Below, one piece after another: positions 45,789-55,083 of a DNA stretch of 64,000 nucleotides. The stretch comes from Morganella psychrotolerans (GTDB taxonomy: Bacteria; Pseudomonadota; Gammaproteobacteria; Enterobacterales; Enterobacteriaceae). Each line of letters opens with the position of its first letter. Within the stretch, counting starts at the first letter, position 1. A program made the translations under genes and the position numbers. The stretch spans positions 1 through 64,000 of the forward strand of contig NZ_LZEX01000044.1 in NCBI RefSeq assembly GCF_001676055.1, read 5' to 3'. Under the pieces are notes generated by a model that was not told the origin of the DNA, did no database searches, and saw only the letters and a list, made by a program, of their open reading frames with translations.

Positions 45789-46874
45789 GTGAAACATAAA
45801 CATAAAAACATTAATCTGAGCCACGGGATTTCCCGGGCTCAGTTATTCTTCTATACCCGGTTTAAGCAACTGCACGGCATGCGTATTGCGCTGGCCTTTA
45901 CTCTGACATTTCTGGTGTTCCGGGAAATGCACAGCGATAAACTCGATTACATCATCATGACGCTCATTTCTATCCTGATGCCGATGCCGTACTGGGGAAA
46001 TGTGCTGATCCGCTCCATGCAGCGCACTCTCGGGACGATTATCGGCTCACTGGCCGGGATGTTGCTGCTGTATACAGAAACCCACTCTTTCCCGCTGATG
46101 CTGGCGTTGGCGACAGTCGCGATGTTTATCTGCGGGCTGATAGCGCTGGGCAAAAATATGTATGTCGGGATGCTTATCGGCATGACCATCAGTATTGTTG
46201 CCACCGCTCCGGTCGGAGATATGGACTCTGCACTTATCCGCTCGGCACAGACGGTCGGCGGCTCTGTTCTGGCGCTGGTTTTCTCGGCTATCCTGCCGCT
46301 GAAAGGCTTTGTTTTCTGGCGCATGAATATCAGTAAAATTCTGCATGACACGGCCAGGCTTTATGATGAGCACATTATGAAACTGACCGTCACTGATCCG
46401 GATAAGTGGGATAATCAGCTTAAAGACACATTATCAACATTGCTTGCCTGTAACACCTATATTGCACCGTCGGCAAAAGAAACCCATGTTCCGGCGACGA
46501 CGTTTTCTGCCATTCACGGGCGGATCCGGCGGCTGGTTGCTATCCTCGAACTGCTGACCGATACATTCAGCAAAGACTATTTCAGCCATGCACTGAATAC
46601 AGAAAATCCGTACATTGTGCAGTTGCAGAAAAGCAACAGTGCAATAATGAAGATCCTCGCGGATATTTTTGTGCAGGGGAAAGATAATGATAAACTTACA
46701 CGCCTTCAGGCACTGCGGGCGACCACACATGAGCTGCACCAGAAAATTAATGCACAGCCGGAAAGCAACACGTCCGATGCCATGATGGTCGGGATGAGTG
46801 TGGAAGTGATCAAACTGCTGGATGAGGTGTGTGGCCTGGTACAAATTGATATTTCAAAGCAGATACTTAAATAA
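45789..46874 (+). CDS. FUSC-family membrane protein
   Basis: The 361-residue protein has about six membrane segments in its N-terminal half (GTIIGSLAGMLLLY, VGGSVLALVFSAI) and a helical cytoplasmic C-terminal half, the layout of the fusaric-acid resistance/aromatic acid exporter family, like half of YccS/AaeB. The substrate is unknown. The start appears to be GTG 45789, 12 bases behind the potassium channel gene, with no strong ribosome site; a later start is possible. crcB follows after 8 bases. Confidence 0.78.
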   Translation: MKHKHKNINLSHGISRAQLFFYTRFKQLHGMRIALAFTLTFLVFREMHSDKLDYIIMTLISILMPMPYWGNVLIRSMQRTLGTIIGSLAGMLLLYTETHSFPLMLALATVAMFICGLIALGKNMYVGMLIGMTISIVATAPVGDMDSALIRSAQTVGGSVLALVFSAILPLKGFVFWRMNISKILHDTARLYDEHIMKLTVTDPDKWDNQLKDTLSTLLACNTYIAPSAKETHVPATTFSAIHGRIRRLVAILELLTDTFSKDYFSHALNTENPYIVQLQKSNSAIMKILADIFVQGKDNDKLTRLQALRATTHELHQKINAQPESNTSDAMMVGMSVEVIKLLDEVCGLVQIDISKQILK

Positions 46875-46882
46875 GGTTTTTT

Positions 46883-47266
46883 ATGTTGAATGTGATCCTC
46901 AGTATTTCCGCGGGATCGGTACTCGGCGGCCTCGGTCGCTGGGTGTTGAGTAATAAATTTAACCCGGTTCTGGCAATGATGCCGCTGGGGACATATCTTG
47001 CGAATATTATCGCCGGTTACATTATCGGGCTGGCGGTGGCCTTTTTCGCCTCACACCCGACACTGCCCGCAGAATGGCGGTTATTTATTGTCACCGGGTT
47101 TTGCGGGGCGTTGTCTACGTTCTCCACCTTCTCGCTGGAAATCGTCCAGGCGTTCCAGGCCGGGCGCATTCATCACGGTATGGCAGAGATTGTGCTGCAC
47201 GTGGCAAGCTCCCTGCTGATGACTTACCTCGGTCTGCTCACCTGGCAGATGTTGCAGCAGCGGTAG
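46883..47266 (+). CDS. crcB: Fluoride channel CrcB (Fluc)
   Basis: The 127-residue protein has four membrane segments and the Fluc motifs GGLGRW, PLGTYLANIIAGY and TGFCGALSTFSTFS. It exports fluoride as a dual-topology dimer. No fluoride riboswitch is seen, because only 8 bases separate it from the FUSC gene. It ends the accessory block, and the convergent ytjB ends 3 bases away. Confidence 0.95.
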   Translation: MLNVILSISAGSVLGGLGRWVLSNKFNPVLAMMPLGTYLANIIAGYIIGLAVAFFASHPTLPAEWRLFIVTGFCGALSTFSTFSLEIVQAFQAGRIHHGMAEIVLHVASSLLMTYLGLLTWQMLQQR

Positions 47267-47268
47267 CG

Positions 47269-47931
47269 TTACTCTTTCTTATCTTCCGGCTTCTTCTCCG
47301 GTGTTTCTTCATCATTTTTCAGATTGGCGGTCAGGAGATAAAGTGACTGCTGCCAGCGGCTTGGAGTCAGTTGCAGCAGATTATTTGCCAGCACAAAACC
47401 AATCGCCAGCGCCAGCAGTAACATCACACGCAGCAGGTTGGTGGTATTATCCACCTGTGTGGACTCTGTCGCCAGGCGGTGGGTGTCGATAGTCAGGCGC
47501 AAAAAGCCTTTCGGCCCGTTTTTCCCGGGAATGGTGGCGACAATCTGATGATTGAAATAGCTGCCTGCTTTTTGTCCGTCCAGCGCCAGCCGGTCACGGA
47601 CTGTAATATTTTCGCCGGTTGTGGCTATCTGAACCCCGTCATCCTGATACACTGTGGCATCCAGAATGCGGCTGTTTGTTGTCAGTTGCGCTAAATTTGC
47701 CGTGATCTGTTTCTTATTGAGAACTTTCCCGTTATCGTCTATAGCATCGGAAAGGTTAAATGCCACTTGTTGTGCCAGCGAATAGGCCAGTTCATTAAAC
47801 TGTTCCATAGACGATTGCTGATGCACGCGGCTGAAATAGGAAACGCCCTGTAACAGGCAGACCATCAGGGCGAGACAAATCAGAATAATGGCTGTTTTAT
47901 GCAGCCGGAATGTTAACTTCGTTTTGGCCAT
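47269..47931 (-). CDS. ytjB: YtjB/Smp family membrane protein
   Basis: The 220-residue protein has an N-terminal membrane helix (TAIILICLALMVCLLQGVSYF), a periplasmic sensor-like domain, a second membrane helix near residues 168-185 (LLLALAIGFVLANNLL) and a charged C-terminal tail. This matches YtjB (Smp), which sits next to serB in divergent orientation in enterobacteria. Function is unknown. Its 3' end nearly touches crcB, marking the right edge of the accessory block. Confidence 0.9.
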   Translation of the reverse strand: MAKTKLTFRLHKTAIILICLALMVCLLQGVSYFSRVHQQSSMEQFNELAYSLAQQVAFNLSDAIDDNGKVLNKKQITANLAQLTTNSRILDATVYQDDGVQIATTGENITVRDRLALDGQKAGSYFNHQIVATIPGKNGPKGFLRLTIDTHRLATESTQVDNTTNLLRVMLLLALAIGFVLANNLLQLTPSRWQQSLYLLTANLKNDEETPEKKPEDKKE

Positions 47932-48056
47932 TTTTTATCCGTTTTTCTCTTGTCATCATCATATTGCCAGAAGCGATGCTGTCAGGATAGCCGGAAACCC
48001 ACATTTTTGTCCGCTACCATCATGAATATTATCAGAGATTATAGGAGTATCTGTTG

Positions 48057-49034
48057 ATGTCGACGAGTCTGACCTACTGTTATTTGCCGAATGAGATCCA
48101 TAAGTGGCCGGGTCTGCCGCTCTCTCTGAGCGGCGACGAAGTGATGCCGCTGGACTACCGGGCGGGTGACAGCGGCTGGTTGTTATACGGGCGCGGGCTG
48201 GACAAAGCACGGATAAGCGACTTTCAGCATCGTCTGGGCGCGGCTATCGTGGTGGTGTCATCATGGCGGATTGATGATTATCAGGTGGTGCGGATAGCGG
48301 GTAGTCTGAGCGGACGCATTAAACGTGTGGCAGATGAATTTCAGATGGATGTCGTACCATTAGGCAATATCCCGAAACTGCGCTCACCGGGCTTACTGAT
48401 GATGGATATGGACTCCACCGCGATTCAGATTGAGTGTATTGATGAAATTGCCCGTCTGGCGGGCGTCGGTGATGAAGTTGCTGATGTTACAGAAAGAGCC
48501 ATGCTGGGTGAGCTGGATTTCAGCGAAAGCCTGAAAGCGCGTGTCGGCCTGCTTGCCGGCGCGGACGCCAACATTTTACAGCAGGTTCTGGATAACCTGC
48601 CGCTGATGCCGGGGCTGACCAGTCTGGTGCGCAAACTCCAGGCAATGGACTGGCATGTGGCGATTGCTTCCGGCGGTTTCACCTTTTATGCCAATCACCT
48701 GAAAGACTCTCTGCGCCTGATTGCGATGTATGCCAATCAGCTGGAGGTCAAAGACGGCAAGCTGACCGGCAAAGTAAAAGGTCCCATAGTGGATGCAAAA
48801 TACAAAGCTCAGGCGCTGCTCAAACTGGCAGAGTTTCTTAATATCCCGATTGAGCAGACAGTGGCGATTGGTGATGGCGCTAATGACTTGAAAATGCTGA
48901 AAAAAGCCGGTCTTGGTATTGCGTTTCATGCCAAGCCGAAAGTCTATGCGCGGGCAAAAGTAGCTATTCGTCACGCCGACCTGATGGGGGTGATGTGTAC
49001 CCTGAGCGGCGGGCTGAAACACGAAGAACGTTAA
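48057..49034 (+). CDS. serB: Phosphoserine phosphatase
   Basis: The last step of serine synthesis: hydrolysis of phosphoserine. The 325-residue protein of the HAD superfamily has an N-terminal regulatory part and the catalytic motif MDMDSTAIQIECIDE (Asp nucleophile), then ASGGFTFY and GDGANDLKM. Length fits E. coli SerB (322). The start is ATG 48057 with taggag upstream. radA follows after 25 bases, as in E. coli. Confidence 0.97.
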   Translation: MSTSLTYCYLPNEIHKWPGLPLSLSGDEVMPLDYRAGDSGWLLYGRGLDKARISDFQHRLGAAIVVVSSWRIDDYQVVRIAGSLSGRIKRVADEFQMDVVPLGNIPKLRSPGLLMMDMDSTAIQIECIDEIARLAGVGDEVADVTERAMLGELDFSESLKARVGLLAGADANILQQVLDNLPLMPGLTSLVRKLQAMDWHVAIASGGFTFYANHLKDSLRLIAMYANQLEVKDGKLTGKVKGPIVDAKYKAQALLKLAEFLNIPIEQTVAIGDGANDLKMLKKAGLGIAFHAKPKVYARAKVAIRHADLMGVMCTLSGGLKHEER

Positions 49035-49059
49035 TTAATCAGTTATTACGGGGTCACGA

Positions 49060-50451
49060 GTGGCAAAACCAGCAAAACGCGCCTTTGTCTGTAATGAGTG
49101 CGGAGCAGATTATCCCCGCTGGCAGGGGCAGTGCACCGCGTGTCAGGCGTGGAATACTATCACAGAAATCCGGCTTGCGGCTGCCTCATCGACCTCTGCG
49201 GCGCGGGCAGAGCGCCTCAGCGGCTATGCGGGGCAGGGCGGGATCAGCAAAGTTCAGAAACTGTCTGATATCAGCCTGGAAGAGCTGCCGCGTTTCTCTA
49301 CCGGTTTTAAAGAATTTGACCGCGTACTGGGCGGCGGTGTGGTGCCCGGCAGTGCGATTCTGATCGGCGGGAATCCCGGTGCAGGGAAAAGTACCCTGCT
49401 GTTACAGACTATGTGCCAGCTCGCCTCACAGATGAAAACCCTGTACGTCACCGGGGAAGAGTCCTTACAGCAGGTCGCGATGCGCGCTCATCGTCTTACG
49501 CTGCCGATGGACAATCTCAATATGCTGTCAGAAACAGCGATTGAGCAAATTTGCCTGATTGCAGATCAGGAACAGCCTAAGCTGATGGTGATCGACTCCA
49601 TTCAGGTGATGCACATGGCGGATATTCAGTCTTCGCCCGGCAGTGTGGCGCAGGTGCGTGAAACCGCCGCTTACCTGACACGCTTTGCCAAAACCCGTGG
49701 CGTGGCGATTATCATGGTGGGCCATGTGACCAAAGACGGCTCACTGGCGGGGCCTAAAGTGCTGGAGCACTGTATTGACTGCTCGGTGATGCTCGACGGT
49801 GAATCAGATTCGCGTTTTCGCACATTGCGCAGCCACAAAAACCGCTTTGGTGCGGTAAATGAACTGGGTGTTTTTGCGATGACAGAGCAGGGGTTGCGTG
49901 AGGTGAGTAATCCCTCCGCTATTTTCCTGAGCAGGGGCGATGAAATTACCTCCGGCAGTTCAGTGATGGTGGTCTGGGAAGGAACACGTCCTCTTCTGGT
50001 GGAAATTCAGGCGCTGGTGGATCACTCGATGATGTCAAATCCGCGCCGTGTGGCTGTGGGTCTGGAGCAGAACCGGCTGGCTATTCTGCTGGCAGTATTA
50101 CACCGTCACGGCGGGTTGCAGATGTCTGATCAGGATGTCTTTGTCAATGTGGTCGGCGGGGTGAAAGTGACAGAAACCAGTGCGGATCTGGCATTGCTGC
50201 TCTCGCTGGTATCGAGTTTCCGTAATCGGCCTATCCCGCGTGATGTGGTTATTTTCGGGGAAGTCGGGCTGGCCGGGGAAATCCGACCGGTGCCGAGCGG
50301 ACAGGAGCGAATTGCCGAAGCCGCCAAACACGGATTTACACGGGCGATTGTACCGAATGCCAACTGTCCGAAAAACCCGCCTGCGGGCATGAAGGTGTTC
50401 GGCGTGAAAAAACTGGCAGATGCATTATCCGTTCTGGATGAGCTGGAATAG
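49060..50451 (+). CDS. radA: DNA repair ATPase RadA
   Basis: RadA processes branched recombination intermediates. The 463-residue protein has the zinc finger CNECGADYPRWQGQCTAC (residues 10-27), a RecA-like core with Walker A GGNPGAGKST, the RadA-specific KNRFG motif in SHKNRFGAVNE, and a Lon-like C-terminal domain. The start is a GTG 25 bases behind serB. Genes are in the usual order serB-radA-nadR. Confidence 0.97.
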   Translation: MAKPAKRAFVCNECGADYPRWQGQCTACQAWNTITEIRLAAASSTSAARAERLSGYAGQGGISKVQKLSDISLEELPRFSTGFKEFDRVLGGGVVPGSAILIGGNPGAGKSTLLLQTMCQLASQMKTLYVTGEESLQQVAMRAHRLTLPMDNLNMLSETAIEQICLIADQEQPKLMVIDSIQVMHMADIQSSPGSVAQVRETAAYLTRFAKTRGVAIIMVGHVTKDGSLAGPKVLEHCIDCSVMLDGESDSRFRTLRSHKNRFGAVNELGVFAMTEQGLREVSNPSAIFLSRGDEITSGSSVMVVWEGTRPLLVEIQALVDHSMMSNPRRVAVGLEQNRLAILLAVLHRHGGLQMSDQDVFVNVVGGVKVTETSADLALLLSLVSSFRNRPIPRDVVIFGEVGLAGEIRPVPSGQERIAEAAKHGFTRAIVPNANCPKNPPAGMKVFGVKKLADALSVLDELE

Positions 50452-50461
50452 AGAGGCGTGA

Positions 50462-51710
50462 ATGACTGATTTTTCCTATCTGAAACATGCTATTAAACAG
50501 GCGGGTCTGACCCTGCAACAACTGGCAGACCAGTGCGGTGTAACCAAAGGCTATCTCAGCCAGCTTATTAACAACAAAATCAAAAGCCCGGGCGGACAGA
50601 AAATGGCTGATCTGCACAGTGCGCTGGGGCTGGATTATCCGCTGCAAAAAAAAACGTGTCGGTGTGGTGTTCGGTAAATTTTACCCGCTGCACACCGGAC
50701 ATATCTATCTTATCCAGCGGGCATGCAGCCAGGTGGATGAGCTGCATGTCATCCTCTGTCATGATGAGCCGCGTGATAAGGCTTTGTTTATCAACAGTTC
50801 GATGTCACAGCAGCCGACGGTCAGCGATCGCCTGCGCTGGTTGTTACAGACGTTTAAATATCAGAAAAATATCCGCATCCACTCCTTTGATGAACATGCT
50901 TATGACCCGTATCCACACGGCTGGGAGCACTGGAGTCAGGGTGTGTGTCAGTTTATGCAGGAGAAAGGCATTGTTCCTGACTTTATTTATTCAGGTGAAA
51001 AAGCGGATGTTCCGCGCTACCGCGAATCGTTTGGTATTGAAACGGTACTGATCGATCCGGAGCGCAGCTTTATGAATATCAGCGGACGCCAGATCCGTCA
51101 GGCGCCTTTCCGCTACTGGGATTACATTCCGACAGAGGTTAAACCTTTCTTTGTGCGCACGGTTGCGGTGCTCGGCGGAGAATCCAGCGGGAAATCCACC
51201 CTGGTTAACAAACTGGCAAATATGTTTAACACCACCAGTGCATGGGAATACGGACGTGACTATGTTTTCTCTCATCTGGGCGGGGATGAAATGGCGCTGC
51301 AATATTCAGACTATGATAAAATTGCATTAGGTCATGCACAATATATTGATTTTGCAGTTAAATATGCGAATAAAGTCGCATTTGTGGATACGGATTTTGT
51401 TACCACTCAGGCATTTTGCCGGCGCTATGAAGGTAAAGATCATCCGTTCGTTCAGGCCCTGATTGCCGAGTACCGGTTTGACCTGGTTATTTTGCTGGAA
51501 AATAACACGCCATGGGTAGCAGATGGCTTACGCAGCCTGGGTAGTGATAATGACCGTATGGCGTTTCAGACACTGCTTATCGGGATGCTCAGAGATAACG
51601 GTATCAAATTTGTTCATGTAACCTCTTCCGATTATGACACCCGTTTTCTCGAGTGTGTGGAGCTGGTACAGCGCCTGCTGATGCTGGATACCCCGGAAGT
51701 CCGATGGTGA
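50462..51710 (+). pseudogene. nadR: NAD regulator/NMN adenylyltransferase/ribosylnicotinamide kinase NadR, frameshifted
   Basis: NadR represses NAD genes and salvages nicotinamide riboside. The N-terminal helix-turn-helix (residues 1-55) is intact, then the frame breaks in a run of nine A at 50646-50654. With eight A the sequence reads LQKKRVGVVFGKFYPLHTGH, giving the nucleotidyltransferase motif (HTGH), then GGESSGKSTL of the kinase domain, total 415 residues against 410 in E. coli. As written, only the repressor domain is in frame with the start. Sequence error or A-run slippage are both possible. Confidence 0.88.
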
Positions 51711-52058
51711 TCGCACGAATAGTTGATGCAGATAACAGTTTTGTATCAATATTGATTTTTTTATCGGATTTCTGTGCAGGATTTTTTTCCCCGTCTATAC
51801 TGAAATCATAAGGACAAAACACATCGTCCGACAGAATTCAGGGTCACAAAGGGAGGAAAGATGAAGAGTAAAGGATCCCTTTACTGATTGCGCGAAGAAG
51901 TTGAATTATCACGCGCGGAATGTTGTAGAAAGCGGTAAGCGTAAGTATTAAGTAGTTAGTGAATCAGCTTTTATTGCACCATAAATATCAGGTTTAATGT
52001 AATATCCGTTACAAACGTTACAAAGTAGTATCTGTATCATTAAGTAATCCAACCCCGA
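51711..52058. other. nadR-yoeB intergenic region with possible small RNA
   Basis: About 350 bases. A strong -10 box TATACT lies at 51796-51801. Behind it come a very good ribosome site (gggagga) with an 8-codon ORF, a 7-base inverted repeat within that ORF (gtaaagg/cctttac), a GCGCG/CGCGC pair, and finally the terminator at 52059-52088. The layout suggests a transcript of about 280 bases. Confidence 0.5.
51861..51887 (+). CDS. Possible 8-residue peptide in the nadR-yoeB region
   Basis: ATG to TGA encodes MKSKGSLY. The ribosome site gggagga lies at ideal distance. The codons contain an inverted repeat that could fold into a hairpin. Such a short ORF could be a leader peptide or part of a dual-function RNA. 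There is no family evidence. Confidence 0.35.
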   Translation: MKSKGSLY

Positions 52059-52088
52059 TGCCGCGCAATCTTTACTGCGCGGCATTTT
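52059..52088. terminator. Terminator between nadR region and yoeB
   Basis: The stem TGCCGCGCA/TGCGCGGCA with an 8-base loop is followed by TTTT on the plus strand. It touches the yoeB stop codon and may serve both strands. Confidence 0.8.
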
Positions 52089-52343
52089 CAATAGTGATAC
52101 CGGCAGGCCGCCACCTCAACACCTTGGTTAGTAACACGGTAAACTAACCGGTGCTCTTCCGTTATCCGCCGTGACCACCAGCCGGACAGATTATTCTCCA
52201 GTGGTTCCGGTTTTCCTATGCCTGTGAAAGGTGTTCTCTGTGCGGCTTTAATTAATTCATTGATACGTCTGAGCGTTTTTTTTATCTGTGTTTTTCCAGT
52301 ACAGATAGTCTTCCCATGCCTGAGACGAAAACGTCAATGTCAT
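52088..52343 (-). pseudogene. yoeB: YoeB toxin, frameshifted
   Basis: YoeB is a ribosome-dependent mRNA interferase of the RelE superfamily. The start ATG overlaps the yefM stop (ATGA). The reading [14 protein letters not shown] is followed by a run of eight A at 52276-52283 that breaks the frame. With seven A it continues [40 protein letters not shown] and ends ACRYHY with the catalytic His-Tyr, for 84 residues, exactly the E. coli length. A sequence error is possible; if real, the toxin is inactive unless slippage restores the frame. Confidence 0.85.
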
Positions 52344-52591
52344 TCATTGATTTCCTTTTTGAGCCCTCTTCCGGCATTTAATTCATCAATGGAATCTATT
52401 AAAAACCGTGCGTTATTAGGTGAGCGCATCAGATAGGCGGTCTCTTCCAGAGACTGATATTCATCAAGTGATAATAACACGCATGCAGTACCTTTCTGCC
52501 GTGTGATCAAAATAGGGATGCGGTCATCCACTGTTTCATTCATCGCAGCGGTGAGATTTTGCCGCACTTCACTGTATGTTAATGTTTTCAT
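52340..52591 (-). CDS. yefM: YefM antitoxin
   Basis: The 83-residue antitoxin of the Phd/YefM family starts [20 protein letters not shown], with the typical DNA-binding N-terminus. The C-terminal part binds YoeB and neutralises it ([17 protein letters not shown]). The pair overlaps by 4 bases with the antitoxin first, as usual for yefM-yoeB. It probably represses its own promoter. The pair sits between nadR and ettA, a place without this system in E. coli. Confidence 0.92.
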   Translation of the reverse strand: MKTLTYSEVRQNLTAAMNETVDDRIPILITRQKGTACVLLSLDEYQSLEETAYLMRSPNNARFLIDSIDELNAGRGLKKEINE

Positions 52592-52681
52592 ATTGATTCC
52601 TTATGTACGAATTCTGTACAGAAAGAGTATAGCTTGCCGGCCTTTCAGGTACAGGTTATTGTACAATGCGTGCGGGGATAC

Positions 52682-52716
52682 AAAAAAAGCCGCGCAATTT
52701 TCATGGCGCGGCTTTT
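52682..52716 (-). terminator. ettA terminator
   Basis: On the minus strand the stem GCCGCGC/GCGCGGC is followed by seven T residues, about 20 bases behind the ettA stop codon. Confidence 0.88.
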
Positions 52717-52730
52717 CTGAGAACGTCCGG

Positions 52731-54397
52731 TTACTTGGTCATACGCTTGTACTTCATGCGGTGCGGCTGAAGTGCGGCTTCGCCGAGTGTCCGTTTTTTG
52801 TAGTCTTCGTATTCGCTGAAGTTACCTTCAAAGAATTCCACTTTCCCTTCATCCTGATAATCGATGATGTGAGTGGCGATACGGTCAAGGAACCAGCGGT
52901 CATGGGAAATAACCATGGCGCAGCCCGGGAACTCCAGCAGGGCATTTTCCAGCGCCCGCAGGGTTTCGATATCCAGGTCATTGGTTGGTTCATCGAGCAG
53001 TAACATGTTTCCGCCGACCTGCAACAGCTTCGCCAGATGCAGACGACCACGCTCACCACCGGACAGTTCACCCACGCGTTTGCCCTGGTCAACACCCTTG
53101 AAGTTAAAGCGCCCGACGTAGGCACGGCTCGGCAGCTCCGTTGTACCGACACGCATGATATCCTGCCCGCCGGACACTTCTTCCCAGACGGTTTTCTTAT
53201 CATCCATGGCGTCACGGAACTGATCGACAGAGGCGATGGTTACAGTATCACCCAGGGAGATAGAGCCGGAATCCGGTTGTTCCTGACCACTTATCATGCG
53301 GAACAGCGTCGATTTACCCGCGCCGTTTGGCCCGATAATCCCGACAATCGCACCTTTCGGCAGAGAGAAACTCAGGTTATCGATCAGGGTGCGGTCATCA
53401 TAAGATTTACTCAGATTTTCCACTTCCAGCACTTTATCACCCAGACGCGGACCAGGCGGAATAAAGAGTTCGTTGGTCTCGTTGCGTTTCTGGTATTCGA
53501 CACTGTTCAGTTCATCAAAGCGGGCCAGACGCGCCTTACCTTTGGACTGACGGCCTTTCGGATTCTGACGGATCCACTCCAGCTCTTTCTCGATAGATTT
53601 ACGGCGGGCGGCTTCAGATGACGCTTCCTGTGCCAGGCGCGCATCTTTCTGCTCCAGCCAGCTGGAGTAGTTACCTTCCCACGGAATACCTTCACCGCGG
53701 TCAAGTTCCAGGATCCAGCCTGCGACATTATCCAGGAAGTAACGGTCATGGGTAATCGCCACAACAGTACCTTCATAGTCATGCAGGAAGCGCTCCAGCC
53801 AACCAACAGATTCAGCATCCAGGTGGTTGGTCGGTTCATCCAGCAGCAGCATATCCGGTTTTTCCAGCAGCAGACGGCAGATTGCCACACGGCGGCGTTC
53901 ACCCCCGGACAGATTGGCAATTTTGGCATCCCATGACGGTAAACGCAGGGCATCTGCCGCGCGTTCCAGCTGGTTATCCAGGTTATGGCCATCATGTGAC
54001 TGAATAATCGCTTCCAGCTCACCCTGCTCTTTGGCGAGCTTGTCGAAATCCGCATCAGGATCAGCATACAGAGCGTACACTTCATCCAGACGGGTCAGTG
54101 CATGTTTTACTTCTCCGACCGCTTCTTCAACTGCTTCGCGGACAGTATGTTCCAGGTTCAGTTTCGGTTCCTGCGGCAGGTAACCGATTTTCAGTCCCGG
54201 CTGCGGGCGGCTTCGCCCTCAATGTCGGTATCGATACCGGCCATGATACGCAGCAGCGTTGATTTACCGGCACCGTTCAGGCCGAGAACACCAATTTTTG
54301 CGCCGGGAAAGAAACTCAGTGAAATATTTTTCAGTATATGACGCTTCGGTGGCACGATTTTGCCGACGCGGTGCATCGAATAGACGTATTGAGCCAA
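52731..54397 (-). pseudogene. ettA: Energy-dependent translational throttle protein EttA, frameshifted
   Basis: EttA is a soluble ABC-F ATPase that binds the ribosomal E site and gates early elongation according to ADP/ATP. The first part (54191-54397) has [19 protein letters not shown] and Walker [10 protein letters not shown]. The rest carries LSGGERRRVA, the linker, GPNGAGKST and LSGGERGRLHLAK. The frame breaks near 54205-54212, where gaagccgcccgcag lacks one C against [15 protein letters not shown]. Adding it gives 555 residues, identical to E. coli. A sequence error is likely. Confidence 0.9.
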
Positions 54398-55083
54398 TGT
54401 GTATACCTTTTTGAAAAATAAGTAAATTATTTAATGGTTTATGATAAGTCGGGCATCTGTGAGGCATTATGATTTCTGAGGCGGGATTTTAGCATGGTTC
54501 GGTGTACTTCTCATCGTCAGTCGGTGTTATTCCGGTCACGCTGTGACGATCCCGTGTTTACCTTCCCGTATCAGGTCTGAAAAAGCAAGGCCGGGCTGCC
54601 GGTAAAAAAAAAGACGACCGCAGTCGTCTAAGTATGTTCACGATTTATATAGTTTTATAGGTAGTATTTTGGACACCGCTAACCGGCACAATGATCCGGT
54701 CGGTTACCCATATCCGAAATTATTTAACATCTGTGATGCTGAGAATTGTTCCTACTATATATCAAAAATAGTCTCCGATCCAGATGATAACGCTGCCGTA
54801 TGGATAATATACCATTTTTTATTGTAAGAGGAATGCATAATAAGAATAATCAGAGGTATATTCTGTAACCTAAGGGCAAATAAAGATACAACTCCGAGTT
54901 TCGGCATTTTATCATTTTGTATTTGTTTTCTGTATCTGGTAACTAAAATTGCGCACCTGTGTAATATTATTTGGCAGCAAGGTATTATTTATTTAATACA
55001 TTCCCTGCACTTACTGTATTTTTTATGGTCAAAGGGCTGAGAGAATGCCTGAGCAGGTAACCGGTAATTAAGGAGACGGGAAG
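54398..55083. other. ettA-slt intergenic region
   Basis: About 686 AT-rich bases without a recognised gene. It should hold the divergent ettA and slt promoters. A strong minus-strand terminator at 54602-54632 is too far from any minus-strand gene to serve one, so the stretch to its right (54633 to about 54860) may encode a small RNA on the minus strand. Confidence 0.6.
54602..54632 (-). terminator. Orphan terminator, minus strand
   Basis: On the minus strand the perfect stem AGACGAC/GTCGTCT with a short loop is followed by nine T residues. No protein gene ends near it; slt upstream runs the other way. It therefore suggests an unannotated minus-strand transcript. Confidence 0.75.

Noticed and set aside
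46860-46885. Fluoride riboswitch before crcB
   Set aside because: Only 8 bases separate crcB from the previous gene, which leaves no space for the aptamer.
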